In this document: in pieces, positions 7,745 through 15,597 of the stretch
Numbering within the stretch: the stretch's first letter is position 1
How the letters are laid out: the number at the start of each line of letters is the position of its first letter
Source of the DNA: an uncultured Flavobacterium sp.
GTDB taxonomy: Bacteria; Bacteroidota; Bacteroidia; Flavobacteriales; Flavobacteriaceae
Direction: 5' to 3'
Assembly (NCBI RefSeq): GCF_946479975.1
Contig: NZ_CAMLIX010000015.1
Location: forward strand, 1 to 40,073
Length of the DNA stretch: 40,073 nt
Program-made: the position numbers and the translations under genes
Notes under the pieces: generated by a model
Seen by the model: the letters and a program-made list of their open reading frames with translations, nothing else
The model's database searches: none
What the model was told of the DNA's origin: nothing

Positions 7745-8950
7745 TTAATGTAAAATCTTTTCTATTGCTGCATTTATTTTGATCAAGTCATCTTCAAGAC
7801 TTCCGTGATAACTATTTCGATGCTCGTTAATTAAACGAACAAGGTCTTCAATGTCTTTTTCGTCTTTTCCGGTTTTGTAATGCAGTTTTTTAATAAATTC
7901 TTCGTCTAATTTAGAAGTATCAATCAAATAATCGGTTCTGACTTTTTCTAAGAAATAGATAATTTTTTTATCGATAATATTAGTGTGATCTCCTTCTTGA
8001 TAATACAAATTCCCAATTGTTTTGGTAAAATCTACGGTTAGATTCTGCAAAGGTTTTATAATAGGAACAATTCGTTGTTTTCGTTTTGCATTAAAAATCA
8101 TAAAAATCAAAATTCCAAGAAGTCCCAAAAACCAAGCAGATTTCAACGCGGGCTGACTGAAAATATAACGCAACGGCGAACTTGAAATTCTTTTATCATT
8201 AAAACTCTTATTGTACCAAAATATATTTCCTTTTGTAAAGTACGAAAGCACATTCTCGGCATATTGATAATGCTCTTTTTTCAGCAGATTATAATTGGTA
8301 AATGCCACCGGCTGTGTGTGCAAATACACATAACCATTTTTATAAGGAACTTCAATAAAATTAACTTGCCTTTTGGTTTTATTGCTGTTTTGATAGCCTA
8401 AAACTTTCGTATTCAAAGTATCAATTCTAGAAAAGTAATCGCTTAAACCAGTATTAAAAGTATATTTTTTTGAACTTACATTTTTATTCGCCATCGAGAT
8501 CGAAACATTTTCAGACGGTATAAAATCGGTTTTTAATTCGATTTTTAAAGAATCCAGCAAAACTTTTGGAAATGCTCTCATGCTTAAAAAAGCTTTATTT
8601 CCGTGTGAAACAAAATAAAGAATCTCTTTCATCGATTGTTCATCAATATTATTCGCTTCAGAAATATTGATAAAAGTGCCTTTAATTTTATACGTTTCGA
8701 CATCTTTACTTTCGTCATATTGAGAATCCAAATACTCATACGGTGTCTGTGTCGAAATTTTCTCTACTTTTTGATTCTTAAAGAAGCCTTTAATTTCATG
8801 ATCAAAAATGTATAAGCCAAACGGAATTTTATCATTTACAGCATAAGTAGGAGTCCAGTCAATAGGTTTTGGCTGTCCTTTATCTGTAATAATAATCAAA
8901 CTGATTATGAATACCAGAATAGCAATGTATATCTTGACGTTTTTATCCAT
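7745..8950 (-). CDS. DUF4350 domain membrane protein
   Basis: This 401-residue protein has an N-terminal membrane anchor (IYIAILVFIISLIII, about 6-20). A large extracytoplasmic region of the DUF4350 type follows, with KGTFINIS and a VSHGNKAFLSMRAFP segment. A second membrane segment lies near residue 265 (FLGLLGILIFMIFNA), with a cytoplasmic tail of about 120 residues rich in charged helices. In known MoxR neighbourhoods this family lies next to DUF4129 and SpoIIM-like genes, as here. Its start overlaps the end of the DUF4129-type gene by eight bases, which supports coupled translation. No reaction is known for the family. Confidence 0.82.
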   Translation of the reverse strand: MDKNVKIYIAILVFIISLIIITDKGQPKPIDWTPTYAVNDKIPFGLYIFDHEIKGFFKNQKVEKISTQTPYEYLDSQYDESKDVETYKIKGTFINISEANNIDEQSMKEILYFVSHGNKAFLSMRAFPKVLLDSLKIELKTDFIPSENVSISMANKNVSSKKYTFNTGLSDYFSRIDTLNTKVLGYQNSNKTKRQVNFIEVPYKNGYVYLHTQPVAFTNYNLLKKEHYQYAENVLSYFTKGNIFWYNKSFNDKRISSSPLRYIFSQPALKSAWFLGLLGILIFMIFNAKRKQRIVPIIKPLQNLTVDFTKTIGNLYYQEGDHTNIIDKKIIYFLEKVRTDYLIDTSKLDEEFIKKLHYKTGKDEKDIEDLVRLINEHRNSYHGSLEDDLIKINAAIEKILH

Positions 8951-9722
8951 TGCCGAAAGTTTTTAAAGCATTCTTAAATCTGTTTTCTGTTTTTCTAAAT
9001 TTGGCTTCATCAATCTCAAATTCTCCGTACCAAATATAATTGTACAAATAAGAAAGATACATAAATTCCTCTTTATGAGCGGGCTGACGTAATTCGTACA
9101 AATAATCTGAATTGGTTTTTTCAATATCCCATTCAATATAATTGTGCTGCGCCATGACCTTTAAAAGCCAGAGATAATAATAACGTATTGCAATTCTTCT
9201 TTCGCCCGCATCAATACTTTCTTTTATCAATTTTTCGAAATCTAAAAGATGAATATTTTTCTCGGCATCAGAATAAAAAATAGCTTTTTTGGCGCTTTTT
9301 CCAAAAATCCATCTTCCTTCTTGCTTCGTAATGGCTTTTGCAATGAAGTAAATCAAAACGATAACAATTACCACGGCCAAAACTCTAAACAAAATTCCTA
9401 GAAAATTTAGTGAGGTTTTAACGCTTTTAAATTTAAATAAACTCGCAAATTTGGTTGCCAGCCAATGCATAAAATGATCCCACCAGCTTTTTTCTGGAGC
9501 TTTGTATTCATAAACAAATTCAGGATCAGTATATTTTTTCTTGAAATTTTTATCGAAATGTTTAGGCGTTACTGTTCTAGAATCTACCTGAATATCTTTT
9601 TCAGTATATTGAATCGAACTAATTTTTGGCGGATCTACAGCTACGGGTTCAGGAAGAGAATCCTGAGCCTTAGCAACACAGCAGCAAAAAATAAAAGATA
9701 AAATAAATAATAATCTTGTCAT
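8943..9722 (-). CDS. DUF4129-type membrane protein
   Basis: Start set at the ATG at 9722, which shares one base with the stop of the SpoIIM-like gene (TAATG) and begins a signal peptide (MTRLLFILSFIFCCCVAKAQ). A longer reading from 9845 would bury that signal and is rejected. The 259-residue protein has a Pro-rich exported stretch. A membrane segment follows (VLAVVIVIVLIYFIAKAI, about 120-140), then a C-terminal helical domain with the DUF4129 pattern (AGERRIAIRYYYLWLLKVM ... NYIWYGEFEI). It is likely part of the same envelope complex as SpoIIM, DUF4350 and MoxR. Its biochemical role is unknown. Confidence 0.82.
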   Translation of the reverse strand: MTRLLFILSFIFCCCVAKAQDSLPEPVAVDPPKISSIQYTEKDIQVDSRTVTPKHFDKNFKKKYTDPEFVYEYKAPEKSWWDHFMHWLATKFASLFKFKSVKTSLNFLGILFRVLAVVIVIVLIYFIAKAITKQEGRWIFGKSAKKAIFYSDAEKNIHLLDFEKLIKESIDAGERRIAIRYYYLWLLKVMAQHNYIEWDIEKTNSDYLYELRQPAHKEEFMYLSYLYNYIWYGEFEIDEAKFRKTENRFKNALKTFGNG

Positions 9723-10711
9723 TACTCTTTTAAAAGATTTTCGGCGGTTAAAGAATGTAATTTTTTGTGCACTATAAAGGGATAAACCAAATAATAAAAA
9801 GAGATAATTGCAAGCGTAATTAAGATTATAAAACTGCTCAACCAATTTGGCATATCAATAGAATATCGGGTAATAAAACCTTCTAAAAATCCTGAACCAA
9901 TCGTAAACGGAAAAGTACTCAGGAAAATTTTGAAACTGTTTTTAAAACCAATTTTAAAAGAATTCATTCTAGAAAAAGTTTTAGGAAATAGGATAGAAGC
10001 GCCTAAAATAAATCCAGCCGTAGTTTCTATCACGATAGCAAAAATTTCCATAGAACCGTGAATCCAGATGCCTCGAACACTTTTCCAAAAAACACCTTGT
10101 TCATAAAAAAAGTATTGAAAAGAACCCAGCATGATGCAGTTTTGAAGAAAAATAACAAAGGTTCCAATCCCAGCAAAAATGCCGAAAAAATAACATTTTG
10201 CACCCACATAAAGATTATTGACTGTGATGCCGATAAAACTTCCCCAATTGCTTCCTGAGCCGTAAACAGCCATCGGATTGCCTTTTTTGATGTTCTCTAA
10301 AGTCATATTGACATATTCGTCTCCTAAAATCAAACGAACAAAATCTTGATCGAAACGTGCAGAAAGTACTCCAATAGCAACCGTTACAAAAAATAAAACA
10401 AAGGCATAAAGCAGATATCTTTTATATTCATAAACCAATAAAGGAACATCAATTTTGAAGAAATCTACGAATTGATTGCGGTCTGTTCGTTTGGTTTTAT
10501 AAATTTTTTGATAAATCTGAGAAGCCAGGTGATTTAAATAAATAACCGTTTTACTTTTAGGGTAATAAGTTTGCGCATAAGCTAAGTCATTCATCATTTG
10601 AATGTATAAATTAGCCAATTCATCAGGATTTTTCTTAGATTTACCGAAAATTGCCAGCTCGAATTCGAGCCATTTTTCTTTGTTTTGTTTTATAAAAGCG
10701 ATTTCTCTCAT
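9722..10711 (-). CDS. SpoIIM-like (stage II sporulation protein M, DUF95) membrane protein
   Basis: This 329-residue integral membrane protein opens with the family pattern AFIKQNKEKWLEFE. A soluble helical region covers about residues 15-105, followed by about six hydrophobic segments, including YLLYAFVLFFVTVAIGVLSA and SFIILITLAIISFYYLVYPF. SpoIIM proteins are known from endospore formers, but this family is widespread in non-sporulating Bacteroidota next to RDD and MoxR genes, so no sporulation role is implied. It is the first gene of the leftward operon. Its start codon is only 20 bases from the divergent RDD gene, so each promoter must lie within or overlap the other gene. Confidence 0.87.
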   Translation of the reverse strand: MREIAFIKQNKEKWLEFELAIFGKSKKNPDELANLYIQMMNDLAYAQTYYPKSKTVIYLNHLASQIYQKIYKTKRTDRNQFVDFFKIDVPLLVYEYKRYLLYAFVLFFVTVAIGVLSARFDQDFVRLILGDEYVNMTLENIKKGNPMAVYGSGSNWGSFIGITVNNLYVGAKCYFFGIFAGIGTFVIFLQNCIMLGSFQYFFYEQGVFWKSVRGIWIHGSMEIFAIVIETTAGFILGASILFPKTFSRMNSFKIGFKNSFKIFLSTFPFTIGSGFLEGFITRYSIDMPNWLSSFIILITLAIISFYYLVYPFIVHKKLHSLTAENLLKE

Positions 10712-10731
10712 TGTTGGCTAAAATATGAAAT

Positions 10732-11475
10732 ATGTCAGAATTATCTATTAATACGACACAAAATGTCAAAATAAATTTTATAGCTGCTACTGTTGGCGAA
10801 AGACTGGGTTCTTTTTTCATCGATTTAGCTATTATAATCTCCTATTGGTACGCTGTTTCCCTATTTGTTTTTGACTGGCTTCAAGTTGATCGATTGATGT
10901 CTAATATGGATCAATGGTCAAAAGGTGCTGTTTATTTAATTATTTATTCGCCAATGATTGTGTATTCTTTAGTTTTAGAAAGTGTTTTTGAAGGACAGTC
11001 ATTTGGAAAAAAATTAGTCAAAATAAAAGTCGTAAAAATAGACGGCTACCAAGCTGGTTTTGGCGATTATCTTGTAAGATGGTTTTTTAGAGTAATCGAC
11101 TTTTTTACGCTTTTTGGACTTCCAGGATTAATCACGGTAATTACAAGTCAGAAATCGCAGCGTTTGGGAGACATGGCAGCGGGAACTGCCGTTATAACTT
11201 TAAAAAATAAAATTAATATTAGTCATACCATTTTAGAAGAAATTGGAGATTCATACGTGCCGACTTATCCTTTGGTTATCAAACTTTCAGACAATGATAT
11301 GCGTATTATTAAAGAAACCTATCAAAAAGCCGAAGCCAAAAACGATCACGAAATCATTTACAAATTAGTGGCAAAAATCGAAAGTGTAACCGGAATTAAG
11401 AATCAGTCAGGAAACAACAGCGATTTTATCCGCGTAATTTTAAAAGATTATAATTTCTACACACAACACATGTAA
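10732..11475 (+). CDS. RDD family membrane protein
   Basis: This 247-residue protein carries the RDD hallmark GERLGSFFIDLAII (R24, D31) at the start of the first of about three membrane segments. The second half of the domain has FGKKLVKIKVVK and the conserved VRWFFRVIDFF. A C-terminal cytoplasmic domain of about 90 residues follows with DNDMRIIKETYQKA. RDD proteins have been proposed as transport or antiporter-like membrane proteins, but none of that can be assigned here. The divergent pairing with spoIIM is a recurrent arrangement of MoxR-type neighbourhoods. Confidence 0.87.
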   Translation: MSELSINTTQNVKINFIAATVGERLGSFFIDLAIIISYWYAVSLFVFDWLQVDRLMSNMDQWSKGAVYLIIYSPMIVYSLVLESVFEGQSFGKKLVKIKVVKIDGYQAGFGDYLVRWFFRVIDFFTLFGLPGLITVITSQKSQRLGDMAAGTAVITLKNKINISHTILEEIGDSYVPTYPLVIKLSDNDMRIIKETYQKAEAKNDHEIIYKLVAKIESVTGIKNQSGNNSDFIRVILKDYNFYTQHM

Positions 11476-11573
11476 TTTTTTCTTTAAGAAGTAGGAAAGA
11501 TTCTATATTTTACGTTTTTATTTTTTATATTTAGCTGATTATTACTTAGTACATTCCATATAAAAATACCACC

Positions 11574-12422
11574 ATGAAAAATAAAAAAATCCTCCTTCTT
11601 ATTGTAATGTTGTTTGCTTTTGTTTTTAGTTTCGCTCAAGGCGGAAAAAAACTAGATAAAATCATCAAAAGAGATTACCAGATTATTGAATGTACGATTG
11701 CTAAAATGTCTGATAAAACGGTAGAATATTCGCTTCCGGGAGAAACCATGCAGATTTCGCTTGACGTTTCTCAAATTGCCAGAATTGACTTTGCCAGCGG
11801 AAGATCTCAAACTTTTGATGTAAGTCAGGAAAATACTTCGCCATCATCTGGTTCATCTTCAATTACAGCATCTGAAATGAAAACCAATACGATTGCGGTT
11901 CTTCCTGTTCCGTATTTAAATTCAGATACACAGGAAAGTTCAGAAGATATGGCAAAATTTGCCCAAAATGATCTTTACAATAAATTGCTGGACAAATCGT
12001 CTAATATTTTTCCGTTAACGGTTCAAGATTTAAGAACTACAAACAGTTTGCTGCACAAAGCAGGAATCGATCACACTAACATTGATGAAACTCCAATTGA
12101 TGATCTCGAAAAAATACTTGGAGTTGATAATATTGTAGCAACTAAAATTTCTTATACAATTGGAACTACTGCAACTGCAACTACTTACAACAGCGGTAAC
12201 GCAAAAGTGAGCAACAATAATAAAAAGGTAACCACAAGCGATGTTTCGACCACAACATCCAATAATCAGAATTACTATTATTATACTGTTTACTTTGATA
12301 TGTATAAAAATAAGGACAAAATCTACTCGCAGACTCGCAAACCATTTTTGGCAGTAAAAGACAGCTGGATGGATTCTGTATCTTATTTATTAAAAAGAAG
12401 TCCCATTTACGTTAAAAAATAA
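11574..12422 (+). CDS. Secreted protein with CsgG/TolB-N-like domain (putative)
   Basis: This 282-residue protein has a signal peptide (MKNKKILLLIVMLFAFVFSFAQ). A first small beta domain covers about 25-80 (DYQIIECTIAKMSDKTVEY ... ISLDVSQIARIDF), a pattern seen in Bacteroidota secreted proteins that sense or bind through small barrels. The second domain starts TIAVLPVPYLNS near residue 110 and continues with an alpha/beta pattern (AKFAQNDLYNKLLD, IDDLEKILGVDNIVATKISY). This resembles the TolB-N/CsgG/LpoB fold, which is inference from pattern only. A Ser/Thr/Asn-rich low-complexity insert (about 205-245) interrupts it. The gene is followed after 14 bases by the PH-domain gene, so the two are probably co-transcribed. 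Confidence 0.6.
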   Translation: MKNKKILLLIVMLFAFVFSFAQGGKKLDKIIKRDYQIIECTIAKMSDKTVEYSLPGETMQISLDVSQIARIDFASGRSQTFDVSQENTSPSSGSSSITASEMKTNTIAVLPVPYLNSDTQESSEDMAKFAQNDLYNKLLDKSSNIFPLTVQDLRTTNSLLHKAGIDHTNIDETPIDDLEKILGVDNIVATKISYTIGTTATATTYNSGNAKVSNNNKKVTTSDVSTTTSNNQNYYYYTVYFDMYKNKDKIYSQTRKPFLAVKDSWMDSVSYLLKRSPIYVKK

Positions 12423-12436
12423 TGCCGTAATTGGAA

Positions 12437-12847
12437 ATGGAAAAATTCAAATCTAAAGTCGATCTCTGGCTAGTATTTCTCTTAGTTATAATTTTTGGAC
12501 TAGCATTAAAGCAGTTCGTTATTGAGCAAAAGTGGGCAGGTTTTATTTTTATCCTTTTTGTCATTGCATTTATTATACACATGTTTGCAACTACTTTTTA
12601 TACCATCGAAAGCGGAAAATTGAGAATAAAATGTGGTTTTCTAATTAATATTTTAATCGAAATTCAGAGCATTAAAAAGATTTCAGAAACATTTAATGTT
12701 TTAAGTTCACCAGCTCTTTCGCTCGACAGACTCGAAATTGTGTACGGAAAATATAATTCGGTATTAATTTCTCCAAAAGACAAAAAGAGATTTTTTGAAG
12801 CCATAAAAAGTATAAGTCCTGAAATAGAAATAGTATTAAAAAAATAG
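12437..12847 (+). CDS. Membrane-anchored PH-like domain protein
   Basis: Start placed at the ATG at 12437 rather than an upstream TTG, giving 136 residues. Two membrane segments come first (WLVFLLVIIFGLALKQFVI and FIFILFVIAFIIHMFATTF). A bacterial PH-like domain of about 75 residues follows, with FYTIESGKLRIKCG, QSIKKISETFN and a C-terminal SPKDKKRFFEAIKSI helix. This layout is typical of the DUF1200/YdbS-YyaB type of bacterial PH proteins. Function unknown. It probably shares a transcript with the preceding secreted protein. Confidence 0.75.
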   Translation: MEKFKSKVDLWLVFLLVIIFGLALKQFVIEQKWAGFIFILFVIAFIIHMFATTFYTIESGKLRIKCGFLINILIEIQSIKKISETFNVLSSPALSLDRLEIVYGKYNSVLISPKDKKRFFEAIKSISPEIEIVLKK

Positions 12848-12905
12848 GAACACTACTAAAATCTCTGCACCTTTGTACCTTTACATCTTTGTAACTTAAG
12901 AAAAA

Positions 12906-13508
12906 ATGTTTCACTTACTAGATATTATTGGGACAATGGCATTTGCTATGTCTGGCGCTTTAACGGCAATGCACAAAAAACTAGATCCGTTTGGTGTTTT
13001 TATTATTGCGTTTGTTACTGCAGTTGGGGGCGGAACATTGCGTGACGTATTAATTGGGCGTACGCCAGTAGGCTGGATGCGTGATATGCAGTACGTTTAT
13101 GTAATTATTCTAGGATTTTTTCTAGCGATTATTTTTAGAAAAAGTTTTGATAAACTCAGAACTTCTTTATTCCTTTTTGACACAATTGGTTTAGGCGTTT
13201 TTACATTAATTGGTCTTGAAAGAGGAATTTTAACTGGACTTCATCCCGCAATTTGTATTGCGCTGGGAACTATGACGGCATGTTTTGGAGGCGTAATTCG
13301 AGACATTTTATGCAATGAAATTCCGAATGTTTTTAGAGAAGAAATATACGCAACAATCTGTATTCTTGGCGGTATGGTATTTTTTGGTCTTAGAAAATTA
13401 AACCTAAACGATGATGTTTTGTATCTGGTTACTTCACTTATTATTATAGTAATCAGACTTTTGGCAGTAAAATACAAATGGCATTTAAAAGCCTTTGATC
13501 ATAAGTGA
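12906..13508 (+). CDS. TRIC-like cation channel family membrane protein (UPF0126)
   Basis: This 200-residue, very hydrophobic protein contains the duplicated signature of the UPF0126/YicG family, now grouped with TRIC-type trimeric cation channels. The first copy has GTMAFAMSGALTAMHKKLDP and TAVGGGTLRDVLIGRTPVGW. The second has CFGGVIRDILCNEIPNVFRE. Each GGG/GGV-RD motif corresponds to the kinked helices lining the pore. Seven membrane segments are expected. Transport of a monovalent cation is family knowledge, not visible here. The 58 bases upstream contain a CTTTGTACCTTTACATCTTTG run also seen in variant form before the GreA-like gene. The next gene starts seven bases downstream. Confidence 0.87.
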   Translation: MFHLLDIIGTMAFAMSGALTAMHKKLDPFGVFIIAFVTAVGGGTLRDVLIGRTPVGWMRDMQYVYVIILGFFLAIIFRKSFDKLRTSLFLFDTIGLGVFTLIGLERGILTGLHPAICIALGTMTACFGGVIRDILCNEIPNVFREEIYATICILGGMVFFGLRKLNLNDDVLYLVTSLIIIVIRLLAVKYKWHLKAFDHK

Positions 13509-13515
13509 TTTACAG

Positions 13516-14466
13516 ATGAAAAAATACAGCATAAAGCAATACAATCAAGATGATTATGCCGTTTGGAACGATTTTATCGCTCAGGCAAAAAATGCTACAT
13601 TTTTATTTCACCGCGATTTTATGGAATATCATAAAGATCGATTTGAAGACTTTTCGCTTTTAGTTTTTGAAGAAGAAAAATTACGTGCTGTTCTTCCTGC
13701 CAATAAAAAACAAAATGCGGTTTATTCTCATCAAGGACTTACTTATGGCGGTTTGGTTTATACTTCAAAATTAAATGCCGAAAAAGTAGAATTGATTCTC
13801 GATGAAATTCTATTTTTTTTGAAAGAAAATCAAATCGAAACCTTTCATTATAAGCCAATTCCAGATTTTTATTTTTTTGAAGGAAATACGGCAATTGAAT
13901 TTTTTCTAATGAAAAGAGGTGCTGTTTTAGAACGAAAAGAAATGAATTTAGCGACGAATTTAACCGTTCCGTTGAAGATTTCAAAAAGTAAAATGAAACA
14001 CTTTAGAAGAATCGAAAATTTAGACTTAGATATTTTTGAAGATGAAAATTTTGACTTGTTTTGGGATCAAATTTTGGAACCAAGATTACAAGAAAAATTC
14101 AATACAAAGCCAGTTCATTCCAAAGAAGAAATTACACTTTTAAAAGCTAAATTTCCTCAAAACATAAAACAATATTCTGCTTACAGAAACGATGAAATCA
14201 TTGCTGGAATTACAGTTTTTGAAACCAAAAACGTAGTTAAATCACAATATGGAGCAACTTCAAAAATTGGAGAAGAATTTCGAGCTTTAGACTTTTTATT
14301 CATCAATCTGATTCATAAATACAAGCGAAAAGGGAAATACTTTTTTGATATGGGAATTGTAGATGATGAAAATACTACGGGATATAATGCAGGACTTTTA
14401 AAACAAAAAGAAGAATTAGGCTGTTCTGTTTACAGTCAGGATTTTTATAAAATTGAAATAAAGTGA
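13516..14466 (+). CDS. FemAB/GNAT-like acyl- or aminoacyltransferase
   Basis: Start placed at the ATG at 13516 (316 residues). An upstream TTG inside the TRIC gene is less likely. The protein has the two-lobed GNAT layout of the FemAB-like group. The first lobe contains ATFLFHRDFMEYHKDRF and the SHQGLTYGGLVY strand-turn. The second lobe contains WDQILEPRLQEKFNTKPVHS, the core strands AGITVFETKNVVKSQYGAT, and ALDFLFINLIHKYKRKGKYF leading into DMGIVDDENTTGYNAG. Its stop overlaps the aminotransferase start by four bases, so the two are translationally coupled. In dTDP-3-amino-sugar pathways the aminotransferase is normally paired with a hexapeptide-repeat acetyltransferase. None is seen here, so this protein may acylate the amino sugar instead. 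That is inference. Confidence 0.72.
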   Translation: MKKYSIKQYNQDDYAVWNDFIAQAKNATFLFHRDFMEYHKDRFEDFSLLVFEEEKLRAVLPANKKQNAVYSHQGLTYGGLVYTSKLNAEKVELILDEILFFLKENQIETFHYKPIPDFYFFEGNTAIEFFLMKRGAVLERKEMNLATNLTVPLKISKSKMKHFRRIENLDLDIFEDENFDLFWDQILEPRLQEKFNTKPVHSKEEITLLKAKFPQNIKQYSAYRNDEIIAGITVFETKNVVKSQYGATSKIGEEFRALDFLFINLIHKYKRKGKYFFDMGIVDDENTTGYNAGLLKQKEELGCSVYSQDFYKIEIK

Positions 14467-15596
14467 TACCATTTTTAGACCTAAAAAAAATCAACGAACC
14501 TTATGAAACCGCTTTTCAGGAAAAACTGAAAACGGTTTTAAATAATGGCTGGTACATTTTAGGAAAAGAAGTAGAAACATTTGAAAAAGCTTTCGCTGAA
14601 TACTGCCATTCCAAATACTGCATTGGAGTTGGAAACGGATTTGATGCTTTAGTTTTAATTTTTAAAGGTTATATCGAACTCGGAAAACTAAAAAAAGGTG
14701 ATGAAATTATTGTTCCTGCAAATACCTATATTGCCAGTATTTTAGCCATTTTGCAAGCCGATTTGGTTCCTGTTTTAGTCGAACCAAAATTAGAAACTTA
14801 CAATATCAATCCAGATTTGATTGAAGAAAAAATTACTTCAAAAACAAAAGCGATTTTGGCTGTTCATTTATACGGACAATTATGCGAAATGGATCAAATA
14901 AATAAGATTGCAATCCATAATAATTTGATTGTTGTAGAAGACGCAGCACAATCGCATGGAACAGAGAAATTTAAATTCCAAAATTCAGAAAATCTAAAAT
15001 CTGTCCCGAGACTTCGGGACAAAAATCTAAAATCAGCATCTGCTTACAGCTTTTATCCAGGAAAAAATCTCGGTTGTTTGGGCGATGGCGGTGCAATTGT
15101 AACAAATGATTCTGAATTGGCAAAAGTTCTTTTTTCGCTTCGAAATTATGGTTCAGACAAAAAATATCAAAACGATTACATTGGCGTAAATTCAAGATTA
15201 GACGAATTACAAGCTGGATTTTTAAATTTGAAATTACCCAATTTAGATGCTGAAAATGAGATAAGAAGAGCAATTGCAAAGCGTTATTTAACTGAAATTA
15301 AATACGAAAAAATAAAATTGCCTTTTTGGGATTTTTCAAACAATCATGTTTTTCATTTATTTGTTGTTAGAGCCAGAAACAGAGAACATTTACAGGAATA
15401 TTTAGCTCAGAATAATATCCAGACTTTAATACATTATCCAATTCCGCCACATAAACAAAAAGCCTTTTCGGAGTGGAATAATTTGTCTTTTCCAATTACA
15501 GAGAAAATTCACAATGAAGTGTTAAGTTTACCAATAAGTCCCGTTTTAACAACTTCTGAAGTTGATTTTATTATTGAAATTTTAAATCAATATTAA
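14463..15596 (+). CDS. DegT/DnrJ/EryC1 PLP-dependent sugar aminotransferase (FdtB/QdtB-like)
   Basis: This 377-residue enzyme transfers an amino group to a dTDP-3-keto-6-deoxyhexose. The match is MIPFLDLKK at the N terminus, IIVPANTYIAS (about 82-92), VVEDAAQSHG (157-166, with the PLP-ring Asp) and the PLP-lysine segment SFYPGKNLGCLGDGGA with Lys201. The start is a GTG that overlaps the previous stop (GTGA). Residues 176-191 are encoded by a palindromic repeat element (14989-15034). This adds roughly ten residues just before the PLP lysine relative to what I expect for the family, without breaking the frame. Together with the ketoisomerase at 19133-19540 it indicates a 3-amino-3,6-dideoxyhexose branch. 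Whether the product is Fuc3N- or Qui3N-type cannot be told. Confidence 0.87.
   Translation: MIPFLDLKKINEPYETAFQEKLKTVLNNGWYILGKEVETFEKAFAEYCHSKYCIGVGNGFDALVLIFKGYIELGKLKKGDEIIVPANTYIASILAILQADLVPVLVEPKLETYNINPDLIEEKITSKTKAILAVHLYGQLCEMDQINKIAIHNNLIVVEDAAQSHGTEKFKFQNSENLKSVPRLRDKNLKSASAYSFYPGKNLGCLGDGGAIVTNDSELAKVLFSLRNYGSDKKYQNDYIGVNSRLDELQAGFLNLKLPNLDAENEIRRAIAKRYLTEIKYEKIKLPFWDFSNNHVFHLFVVRARNREHLQEYLAQNNIQTLIHYPIPPHKQKAFSEWNNLSFPITEKIHNEVLSLPISPVLTTSEVDFIIEILNQY
14989..15034 (+). repeat. Palindromic repeat element in frame within the aminotransferase gene
   Basis: Two AAAATCT units (14989-15002) are followed by an 8-base stem TGTCCCGA (15002-15009), loop GACT, the partner TCGGGACA (15014-15021), and AAAATCTAAAATC (15022-15034). 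The flanking 7-mer is the one repeated at 1-49, and a related element with the CCGAAGCTTCGG core lies between genes at about 26330-26370. Here it is translated as ENLKSVPRLRDKNLKS (residues 176-191). Confidence 0.9.
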
Positions 15597-15597
15597 T

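Noticed and set aside
9722..10711. Sporulation function
   Set aside because: The SpoIIM-like family is common in non-spore-forming bacteria in this exact MoxR/RDD context.
14971..15279. Antisense frame of 102 codons inside the aminotransferase gene
   Set aside because: No family pattern and no leader. It coincides with the conserved PLP-lysine region on the other strand.
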